64,000 bases of DNA from Apostichopus japonicus. Taxonomy: Eukaryota > Echinodermata > Holothuroidea > Aspidochirotida > Stichopodidae. This document shows positions 44,650 to 62,397 of the stretch, one piece after another. Made by a program: the position numbers and the translations under genes. The stretch is from positions 3,744,001 to 3,808,000 of the forward strand of contig NC_092579.1 in the NCBI RefSeq assembly GCF_037975245.1. The letters are read 5' to 3'. The notes under the pieces were generated by a model. It saw only the letters and a list, made by a program, of their open reading frames with translations. It was not told the DNA's origin and made no database searches. Within the stretch, counting starts at the first letter, position 1, and every line of letters starts with the position of its first letter.

Positions 44650-47600
44650 TTAATCGTTGTGTGGTTTGATACTCCTCAGATACTCTGCCAAAGTAGGTTC
44701 TGCTTTAAGAACATCACTTTCAGATTCTGAATGCTCGATGCATCGTTTTACTTCTTTGATAACAATACCAAGCCGTCTGTTCAACGCGTCATAATGTGGC
44801 TCATAAAGGACTGGTGCTATTGGATCCAAAGACAATGACTCACGCATGACGTCACCTAATTTATACTCATCCTTATCCAAGAGCAGCAGTCTCTGATACG
44901 TAGAATTTCGTAATCTGTTGGAGCAGTAAAAATCAGACGTTAGTGTCAAGTGAGTGGGTGAGATATGTGCCCTAGCCACGTGTCTGCTTTAACATCTTGT
45001 TTGAATAAAGATAAAATAAATATAAAAAAATATGTCTAAACTATTGGCATATCGTTTAAGCAGTCCATCTGAACAATTAAGGTAAATAAACAAACTTCGG
45101 GAAAGCTATCCTGCGAATGCTTTCCAATTTTCATCAACTTAACGACCAAAAGTGGAAAATCGATAAAATGTGGTAAAAAATACATAGAACGTAATAGTAC
45201 ATAGTTACTCATCAGTGAGTCATGTACAACGTTTTGGATCCCAATATAGGAAGTTATAGGTTTGTATCGCCTAACAAGTATTTTTACCTAAACATTTTAG
45301 CAAAACGAATCTTGAAGCAGAACCCCCCCCCCCCCCATTTCAAACCCCTCCTTGTTAATCCTGCTACGTCAAGTTCCCGCCCCCTCCGCCGCCTGACAAT
45401 GATTGATGTTGCTGCAGTTGACAATGCCGTTTCTTTCACCCATTTGTGACAGTTTTCTAATGCTACTGTAATACCTCTTTAAACTGTCTTCTCATATCGT
45501 GCTTCAAAGCATTCTAACTGACAGTATGAACAGTTCCTAACCTGATATATACATGATATTCCTATTGCTCAAACTGACAATACCAGTGCTTTTGAAAGCG
45601 GGACATGAAATTACAGTATAGAAAACATTGTCCCAACTTTGCGCTGGCGTAGATTTGTAAATCAAAAACTTACATACAACACTGTTTCAGTGCAGCTAAA
45701 GCCAGTATATCGTCTTCCTTATATCGGCCAAACCTGTGTAGATATACAAAGAAGTGTGAAAAACGTGAAATGCGTCGAATTGATAGCCATATAATACATT
45801 CTCGAAGAAAATACCCGTAATGTTTGACGGGTATCTTGTGTTGAGGGGAGATGAGGAGGGTGCGGAGGGGTGGCTACCACTATAAAAGCCTATCTCAGTG
45901 AGATATCAATAAAACATCATATTAAATTACCTCTTTAAAGAAGCTGACTATCAGTAAAATGATATAAAAGCTACTAGGCAAGTTGATGAACTTATGTGCA
46001 GTTTCTTAACGGAGGAGGGGATGTGCAAGGCGAGAAACGCCTTTCACAACTTAACCCCTCAAAACTGATCAATTAAACATTATGTTCAGTAATGAACATT
46101 ATTATATCAGCCCATGATGACCAATCCGACAAGGGCGTAGGAACCGGGGGCTGGGGGGCGCCAGCCCCCCCCCCCAGTGAAAAATAGGGGGGCGGAAGTA
46201 TCATTCCGCCCCCCCGCTCAGCAAGTCAGAAAACCCCTTTTTCATTTCCAAATCAGAAAAAAATCTCATTTGGAGCACCAAATTGCATCTAAGGCCAGGT
46301 GAAAATGCAAAATTATTTACAAAATGGAGTGGGTGTTGAAGTGTGCTATATTGCACCAAATTGCATCTGAGGCCACCTGGAAATGCCAAAAAAATCCAAA
46401 GGGGGAGGGGGACACCCCCTCCCCTTAGACCCCTCCCCCAGGCCGGCCATCAGTCTTCAGCCCCCCCCCCCACTCAAAAGTACCTTCCTACGCCACTGCA
46501 ATCCGATTTTCCTAACCAAATTATAACTGCAAACATTAACTAGTTATACTTACGCTCTTCCGTGATCGTAATGAATTGTGCTCGTAAAATTATTAAAAAT
46601 CCTTAAAGTGTTATAGTTATGTCTATCAAAGTTATCTGAGGAATAAGAAAACAATAATATATAGATTATGACGTCAATTTATCTCTTCTCGTGAAATGTG
46701 GTCACTACGTTTCATTGTATGGTCAATCTATCACGCATGCGCATTTATATAATATTTTATGTTATACGCAAGTTTATAAGGGACCTCGTACAATGAACAG
46801 CCTGGAGATCGGAAGACTCCCCATTGCCATAAAGCTACATGGCTATTGGCACCAACAAAAATATATCGATTCCGACGAAAGTAAATGAAAGGCCGCAGGG
46901 ATTTGACATAGAATGCTAAAGTTCAAGTCAATATTTTCTTTTAGGTATTTTAAATAACGATTCACACTATTATGTATGTATATATTAGATCCTCCTGCAA
47001 GCAGGAACTCGCGAAGAAGCCTAATTGGCTTATCAAAGCCGCAAGCTGACCGAAGTCAGTCTCTCACATTCATATTTAACGTCCATGATTAGGAATTGTA
47101 AATTGTCAACAACTCTGTAACTGGACGACATACATTAATCTGGGAGTGACTCGAACCGGGGACCTTATGATTGAAAGGCACCGGTGTTAACCACTGAGCT
47201 AACACTCCACAACAATTATGGTTTTCAGAATTCAATGGTTGCCGTGTCCTCAGGACAGGGAAGAGGGGGGGGGGGTACTCCAGCAACATTTTCTTCGATA
47301 TAGCTTGCATTAAACAACGAACGGTAGAAAATAAAGTTTGCACTACACAAGTGTATGGTTAAAATGATGGAAATTATATCATTATTCTGCATCGAAACCT
47401 TGGTACTTATATTTCTCATTTGGGGGAATGGACAGGCCCCTAGTCATTACGAACACCAGTCGACATTTATGCACCCCCCCCCCTTCCCCTCTCTAACATT
47501 CAAACTCTGGTTACGAGCAAAGTCGTCCCATTATACCCCACCCTTCCTTTAGCGACCACCGCAACATATCTGATTCCAGCATCAAGAGTAGTAACTTCCC

Positions 47601-49046
47601 CAATTAGTACTTCGTAAGTGCTCCATATATCAGCCATTATCGATTTTTTTTTTATCATAAGTACAAAGAAATTATCAAATTAGTAGTAACAACTTATTAC
47701 ATCTTCCACCACCCTATTACATATTACATCTTCCACCGACAAATATCCATTACCCATTTGCAATCTTTCACACATCGGGCGTTTTTAACACCCTCCCCTC
47801 TCCTCCCCCAATCTCCAAAACTGCTCCCTAGAAAACATTTTTTTGTTCTCACAAAAAACTAATAATTGAAAATCTGTCTCGGAAATAGGTTCCCTACCGC
47901 TTCACTTCCACCCCCCCCCCCCACCTCCCAAACCGTCGTCCATTTCCTCTCCGTCCCATATACCTTAACCTGGAGATTAAACTTACCTATAAGGAAATCA
48001 AAGATGGCCAGATCGACAATATCCAGTAGTCTTCTGCCTCTGTTAAAGGGAGGTTTCTGCATCACCACTGTATGGCAATATGAAGGATCATCTTCCCATC
48101 TGTAAACATACAAGATAAGCAGAATTAATCGTCATCGGTATTCCTACTAATTTTGCTTGTCGCCATAGTAATTACACTGAACAATAGACGTTGTATTTGC
48201 TGCTGTCAAATCAAAACTCGTTTGTCTACCCTTGCCTAACGTATTGAATACAGTCTTGTTTTTCTTCTTCTTCTTATACTTATATGAACTTATTATATTG
48301 CGGCATAATAAACTACAAACTTTACGTACATTGCCCCTCCGCGGGCTAATCGGTAAGCCCTCTTAAAGGGATTAATCCAAGTTTTCCTGTGGCCAACTTC
48401 TAATTCAAAAGGAAGATAACTCTGAACGCTTCCCTCCACACGATCTGGTTTACCGCAGACTGGTGTCTTCGATAGTTCACAATACTGTCTACATTCAGTC
48501 ATAAAACATGTGTTATTAGCTAAGAGACAGAAAAAAGAAGGGTGAGAAAACGACAAAAAACACTCAGTTATGGAGCATAACATTGCTATCCTTTGTTTGT
48601 CTGGCTAACAGCAATTCTTTCAAAGCATGGTAAAGCCGTTATTACTGATATGGTAAAATATAAAATGCCTACGAATGTACGTTATATTATCAACATGAAG
48701 TTATTATGAGTATATTGTGTTGTAATAAACTTACATATACTACTGTTATGTGTAATTTTATTAAAGTTTAAATTTAGATTCCATATTGGTATCTTGTGTG
48801 AGAGGCACGCATCTGCCTCGACATAGGGTTTCGATAGAACACATGCGCATGTGATGGAATGGAATAGAGGGAAAGTTTATGCTAATGAATATAATATTCA
48901 ACCAATTTACTGGGATAATCATATATGTGCAACAAAAGGGGAATATATATATTTATATAATATATATAAATGAAAACCGTAACGAGTTGGAAAATCAAGA
49001 AACAGTGAAAAAACTTCCAGCCTCCACCGGGATTCGAACCCGGGCC

Positions 49047-49078
<32 letters not shown>

Positions 49079-49079
49079 A

Positions 49080-49118
<39 letters not shown>

Positions 49119-49205
49119 GCCTAGCTGTTATATATATATATTTAGCCTAGCAGCCTAGCGGTTAGGGTGTCCGCATATATAGCAGGAGGCCCGGGTTCGA
49201 GCCCC

Positions 49206-49266
<61 letters not shown>

Positions 49267-49339
49267 ATCTAGTATCAACATATATTCCGCTCTGTCCAAT
49301 GGACATAGAGCACTCTGCGCCAAGATAGACGCCAACCTA

Positions 49340-49403
<64 letters not shown>

Positions 49404-49761
49404 GTATGAAATTGTCTGAGTACTTTGTACGACATATGGCAATCATTAAACGATATCAAGCTCCACAAAAACCTCTTTGTTTTTCTGGAGAGCACTGACA
49501 CGTTACTATTCTAGGACAACATTCAACACTCTTAAATCGATTAAAATTTAAAGCAATTATTGATTTTGTAGTTTTGATTATATAAACAGCTGCAAATGTT
49601 GATATTAGTAAGTGCTATGTGTTATGATATTTAGTTACGGGAATTTGAGAATACGTAATGAATTGTTCCTGTTTGTTATCTCATATTAGTATAGGCCTAT
49701 ATATTATACGTGTCGCACTTTTTTGAAATAGTATGCAAACATCAACAAAAGTGGTAGTCGC

Positions 49762-49831
<70 letters not shown>

Positions 49832-52800
49832 CACGCAATACAGGTAATCAGGAATTATGTAGTGATGAAGGGGTCGGGCAGGGGAGGGGAAGTGTAGATT
49901 ACAAAATATAATCTTCCTGACACTGAATCTTTACCTCACCACATATACTGCCTATTTGTTTAGCTGAAGTAGGAACAGGAGAAGGGGAGAGGAATTCATT
50001 CCTCACACCGTGGACATTTCAATAGCTTACGTAACTTTCTGTTAAACTTAAATATTATCAGATTTTCAGTTTACTCACCGGGTGATTTGAAGAAAGATTT
50101 CTTGAATGCTTTACCGTTAGCATGAGGACGAATTTCTGAAGTTATGTTAAAAATACGGCCAAAAGTTGGTGGCACTCGACGGAAATCTAAGATTCTATTA
50201 TAATTTTAACAGGAAAAAGAAAGAAAGACATAACGTCGTCTAACAATATTGGAATAAACATATCAAACTTAGTGCGGAATAAGACGGTGAAACCACCCAA
50301 AAGGTGTTCATGGTTCTCTTTTTACCCCCGTCTTTAGCAACCATGACCGTTGTATAGGGTACATACAAGAAGCAGCAGTGGCGGAGCGTCCATACAGTCA
50401 GGGGGCGGATGCACCCCCCCCCCCCTGACGGACTCAAATGGACTTCTGGCGCCCTTTTCAGCTTTTTACCACTTTATACTTATTCGCGATTATTGACTTC
50501 TTTATTGCGCTCTCATCTACTTATTGACATTTGTTACATTATCTGCAAATTAGCGGCCCGGAAAGGGTTCCGGGTCATTTCCGGCGATCTAGGGAATATC
50601 TTTACTCAACAAATTTCTGTACGCTCCGCGCCAACATGTGGTGGTGCTCCGCTTAGATAGTGTCGAAGCACCCCTTTAGACCATTTTCGCCCCCCCCCCC
50701 CCCGACCAATACCCCTAGCTCCGCCACTGAGAAGCAGATAAGTAAATCCTCGTAGTGCAAAATGTGTCAAAAATTTCTTGATAATAATTAGATGCATATA
50801 TGCATCAGATGCCTTGAATGCCTTTAATGTACATTGCAGTTAGCAGCGCAGGGCAATAAGGTTTCCGCTATAGATATGTATGTCTATACACATATATATG
50901 AAAGCCCATACATATACTGAGAGGTCGAAGGCAAATCTTGTCCTTATTCGAAACATCTCAGTCACAAACCTGTAGTTATATGTTTGTCGGCGAACACATA
51001 ACTGCAGTTCATATATAGACGTGTTGGTCTAAATTAAGCAATGCTTTTTTTGTACCTCCTGAAATACACTTTGGCTGATAATGAAAATCATTCCATCATA
51101 AGTATACTGAATATCCCGGATAGCAACTCTCGAGGTCTATTATACGAAATAATTAATGAACTTAATTTAACGACTCATTAATATTTGAAATTCAGTCGTT
51201 ACCTGTCTAAATGGAAAGCTGCTATTTCCGATGTGTGCCTTTCTATGTCTGCGAAAAAGTAATGGTTGGGAAGGGTCTCAAATTCTCGTGGAACTCTGCA
51301 AGGAATACAATAACCAAATTTGGTAATTAACTGGTGAAGTAAAAACGGCTAATAAATTTACATTTTTTGATGCAATAATTAGAACCAAGGCTCCTACACA
51401 CCTCTATTCCTTTTTACCTCTATACATTGAGGGGAGGTGAGGGGAGCAGGAGCGTAGCTAGACTCTGATTTTATATTTCAAAGGGGGAGGGGAAAATATC
51501 TTTCTAGGAGGGCAAACATGACCTATTGTTTGAATAAAAAACTTTTTTTCTGGGGGGTGACAGATATTTGGGGGAGGGGGGACGGCTGCCCCTGTGCTCT
51601 TGCTACTGGGTCGGTGATAAGAGATGGCGTGATTTACGTATATTCAATGCCCTAAAAGATTATGCAATTTATATCACTCACCGCCAGGGTTTCATCAATG
51701 CCTGACCTCCATCTTGAAATGTTATATTCAATTTTATTTGCGTACCTCCTGGCATCTGTTCTGAAAGCAAGAATATGCAGACAAAAGTTACTTGATACCC
51801 AGTGAAGGGACGGAGAGAAAACAAAAGGAAAAGGAAGAAATGAAAACGCAAATAATGCCAAAATACATCTTAAGTCAGTTGGTTATCATTTTGTTTTGTT
51901 ATAAGACTACCTCTCTAGCAGAGCAAATAAGATGTGAAAAATCGTATGTTGTTAATATTGTTGGATTATCAGAATATTGTAAGAGATATTTGGAGGCTCT
52001 GTTAGTGTCCAAAAACCAATTTCATCACCAATTATAGGATTTAGACAAGTTCGTAACAACTTTATATATAGACATATACTTTGTATGAAACAAGTATACA
52101 CATATACTTCAGTGAGCCTCATACTGTCATATGCCTACTGGGAATTTTAAAGCTGTGAAAGCCACGGATATTTATTTTCGAATCAAACATTAGCTTAACA
52201 ACGAGAATACACGGCATGAGAAGACCGAATACAGTTAAACAATATAATTAAATGAAAATCTAAGTGGCAGTGGGAGGAGGGACGGTGGGGGAGTGGGGGG
52301 GGGGCAAGTAAGTTCATCGCAAGAAATGACAAATTTTTGCTTCCAGTAGTTCCCGATACTAATTAAATTGTCCGGTGAATAGTATACAAATAATAAATGG
52401 TAATGAGTGCAATAGTGCAAATATTTTATGAGTTGAAAGATGGAATGTTCCATTCGACTCGGCTGCGCCTCGTTGAATGGAACAAATGAAATATTTGCAC
52501 TATTGCACGAATGGAAACCATTCGTTATTTGTTTTATACAACACTTTCAAATTTGGATATAATTGGATGTAAAATGCACTCATGCGACAGATTGTTTAGA
52601 ACAGACAGGTTTCTCTGCTGTCTTACCATTGAAAAAAAGTGCTATCAAAAAAGTATAACACATGGTTCTATTTCATAGAGTGAAATAGAGCGGATTTTGC
52701 ATGCAATCGACCAGCAATTGACCAATCAAATGAATGGCCGGAACATAATCAGGTGTTGTATAATGAATAATACGCCACGTATATAGCTTACGACAGATTT

Positions 52801-54027
52801 TGATTGGAGCCTCATTGAGATACGTCATTAATGACGTCATCATCTCTGTATTGTTATAAGAGTAGAGCTGGTATCGATTGATATCTCGATGGAATCTTTC
52901 CCACGGTTTATAAGTTTTATTCCTGAGAAAAGAAAGCGGAAAGATAGAAAATATTTGATTAATTATTCAGTGAATAAATAGGAAGACCCCCATGGTGTTA
53001 ACAACATTCATTTGACAATAACCATGCTTAGTTTGCATCACCAAATTATCTGTCTTAAAAATGAGAAATAATATGTAAAACGGTAATATAAAACTGTTAC
53101 AAAGATCATACATAAAAAATATATATATATTGAAGCCTTTTGGAAATTTGCGGCCATTTCTGTACTTATTTTCGTGTCATAATTGTTTAGCTCAATCAGA
53201 CACTTTATTACATTTTTAATGATTCTATCAAATGTGCCATTTTACATTTCGGTAATCGACAGGAGACCAAATAATGCTGAAATCTAACATTAGGCTGAGA
53301 TAAATCAAAATACGTTGCCAATCATCTATAGGTCACTTAGCAATACCACAAAACCGTACGTGATTCGCCTTCTATTTGTTTGGACGTGGGGCAACTTCCG
53401 GGATTCAGTGGCCTTAACTCGTTCTCAGGTTACTTACGACGAGCCCCCCCCCCCCACCCCAACATGTTCCACATCATGACCCTATGGCATCGAGAGGCAG
53501 GTCGGCTATATGGGTCTATATCACTATGCAGTATAACTTAGATTAATGGTAGAGTGGCCTTATCCTCATATATTATCATTTTCAAATAGCGAATGATATA
53601 TACAAAAGTTATTAACGATGAATCTTTTACCTGAACAAAATTATACTCACGCATCATGACTTTTAAACAGTTCATCTCTGGAAGAAAAATCTTCGGGAAG
53701 TTTATTTGAACTTTCGTGATCCCGAAATAAAGCTTCAAATTTATTTCTGTTTCTCACAAAAACAAAAGGTATTAATTCGGATCGTGAAACTTTATACTGT
53801 TGAGAAGATCCCCCAATCTTTTCCATGGTTTCTTCATTTCGAAAATTGAGTCCTCTCTCAGCCCTCTCCTCTTCTGTGCATATATCGTGCCATATGTTAA
53901 TATGCAATAAATATTGCCCTGGTATCCAAATAAGGAAAACTAAAGTTAACCAAATGAATAACGCAAAAGTTGTCCTCTCCCTGCAAACTGGTTTCATTTC
54001 CAAAGAAACCTTTGTGCAAATGCGCAC
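44650..54027 (-). CDS. FAM20C: FAM20C-type secretory-pathway protein kinase, complete
   Basis: Ten exons on the minus strand, 5' to 3': 54027-53651, 52922-52792, 51760-51682, 51295-51203, 50194-50079, 48519-48330, 48099-47987, 46635-46554, 45733-45674, 44914-44650. They sum to 1506 bases, 501 residues. FAM20C is the Golgi kinase that phosphorylates Ser-x-Glu sites in secreted proteins. Visible features: N-terminal membrane anchor (about 19-36), [16 protein letters not shown], nucleotide-site Lys193 in QALMKPW, Glu219 in [15 protein letters not shown] and the following Cys cluster (270, 275, 279, 287), catalytic Asp370 in DNFDRH, metal-binding Asp390 in HYDHGRAFG, Cys412-Cys413, and STYQRL onward. 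FAM20C fits better than FAM20B at the C-terminus ([24 protein letters not shown]). It has the Glu that pseudokinase FAM20A lacks. Confidence 0.95.
45443..45639. mobile_element. MITE related to the 9311-9512 element (second copy)
   Basis: Ends with ACATTGTCCCAACTT, has ACTGACAATACCAGTGCTTT inside, and starts with a diverged inverted end (GACAGTTTTCTAATGCT). It lies in the last FAM20C intron. It is more degraded than the first copy. Confidence 0.6.
46130..46498. mobile_element. hAT-type MITE, 369 bp, with perfect 8 bp target duplication
   Basis: Termini are CAAGGGCGTAGGAACC and, inverted at the other end, CAGTGGCGTAGGAAGG. The flanking CAATCCGA is repeated exactly at 46122-46129 and 46499-46506. 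The interior is rich in G and C runs and has no transposase. Confidence 0.93.
46554..46635 (-). CDS. FAM20C: FAM20C-like catalytic exon (DRH and DxG motifs)
   Basis: This short 82 base exon encodes [20 protein letters not shown] then HYDHGR. The DRH aspartate is the catalytic base and HYD supplies the metal-binding aspartate. Vertebrate FAM20C has DNGRGFG where this protein has DHGRAFG, a mild substitution next to the metal ligand. The hAT-type MITE at 46130-46498 ends only 56 bases from the donor side of this exon. Confidence 0.92.
46987..47209 (-). mobile_element. tRNA-derived SINE
   Basis: The minus strand starts GGAGTGTTAGCTCAGTGG (A box) and has CCCGGTTCGAGTCACTCCC (B box). An unrelated body follows with GACTTCGGTCAGCTTGCGGC and a terminal hairpin TTCCTGCTTGCAGGA. 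The tRNA part lacks a proper anticodon stem, and the body marks it as a SINE. Intronic in FAM20C. Confidence 0.8.
48945..49400. repeat. Long (TA)n arrays interleaved with tRNA-SINE fragments
   Basis: At least four (TA)n blocks. A minus-strand SINE piece (48970-49046, same family as 3286-3386) ends directly in (TA)n. A plus-strand tRNA-like piece (about 49142-49207, with CCTAGCGGTTAGGGTG and CCCGGGTTCGAGCCCCGG) is embedded between arrays. A further pure (TA)n block lies at 49766-49828. Such arrays are assembly-prone. Confidence 0.85.
50376..50729. mobile_element. hAT-type MITE, 354 bp, with perfect 8 bp target duplication
   Basis: Termini are CAGTGGCGGAGCGTCC and, inverted, CAGTGGCGGAGCTAGG. 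AGAAGCAG is duplicated at 50368-50375 and 50730-50737. It is a different subfamily from 46130-46498, also intronic in FAM20C and also without coding capacity. Confidence 0.93.
52383..52547. mobile_element. Fold-back element or core of a palindromic MITE
   Basis: Two ~75 bp arms are imperfect reverse complements around a tiny GC-rich centre (GGCTGCGCC). Shared blocks are GTGCAATAGTGCAAATATTT and GGAATGTTCCATTC / GAATGGAAC. A matching pair TTATACAACAC (52533 region) and GTGTTGTATAA (52753 region) suggests a larger element that reaches to within 30 bases of exon 52792-52922. Confidence 0.7.
53651..54027 (-). CDS. FAM20C: FAM20C-like first coding exon: cytosolic tail, membrane anchor and stem
   Basis: The ATG at 54027-54025 starts [20 protein letters not shown], then a hydrophobic stretch ([17 protein letters not shown]) that acts as signal-anchor of a type II Golgi protein. 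The rest is a charged, poorly conserved stem. The exon ends GC before GTGAGT and joins a G to give Ala126. This ATG is the first in frame that leaves the anchor near the N-terminus, as in the family. Confidence 0.9.
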
Positions 54028-54608
54028 GCCGCAATTTGCTCAAAGACTCCAATGATACCTTATCAATATAACCTACAATGTATATTGCTCACGTGACCGT
54101 GCTGATTAAGGACCATACAAACCAAAAAGTGGAACAGAAACCAAAAGTATTCTGTGTAGTTTGGTAGTCCTAGACGTCCAAGCTGTGGATTGTACACAAC
54201 CAGAATGACACATGAACACTAATACAATTTTAGTATTGTGTCTATGTAAGGGGAAGACTAACGGCGTCCGGCGTGTTCTAAAAGAAGGCTAGCGCCATCG
54301 AACTACTTATTGATGTTACGAAATGGAAATTAGTTAACAATGAGAAGGTATATAATTGTATTAAAAATATAAAGTAACACTTTTTGGAAAATATTTGCTA
54401 TAAATGTTTATTAATTGTTAAAATGTTACAAAATAACAAGGAATAAGTTAACTAAAACGCTTCAATATAAGTTACTTTTTTGTCACATGGCAAACTTTGT
54501 CGTCTGCAATGCATATTACAGAAAGCTACTTACAGACCTGAAATCAAAACCATAATTCTCTTCCGAAGTTTGCCGTTGGCACTACAGCACCAACCCACAT
54601 CTAGAAAC
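54028..54608. promoter_or_regulatory. Head-to-head interval, presumed bidirectional promoter of FAM20C and METTL5
   Basis: The two start codons point away from each other and are 581 bases apart. No other gene or obvious transposon occupies the space. I see no TATA box at a convincing distance for either gene. It must hold both 5' UTRs unless upstream non-coding exons exist. Confidence 0.5.

Positions 54609-62397
<7,789 letters not shown>

Noticed and set aside
47126-47209. tRNA gene on the minus strand
   Set aside because: A and B boxes are present but the anticodon arm does not fold, and a SINE body follows.
49142-49207. Second tRNA gene
   Set aside because: tRNA-like boxes only, with TATATA in place of the anticodon arm; SINE-derived.
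51449-51610. Third hAT MITE (CAGGAGCGTAGCTAG start)
   Set aside because: The far end is only loosely inverted and no 8 bp duplication could be found.
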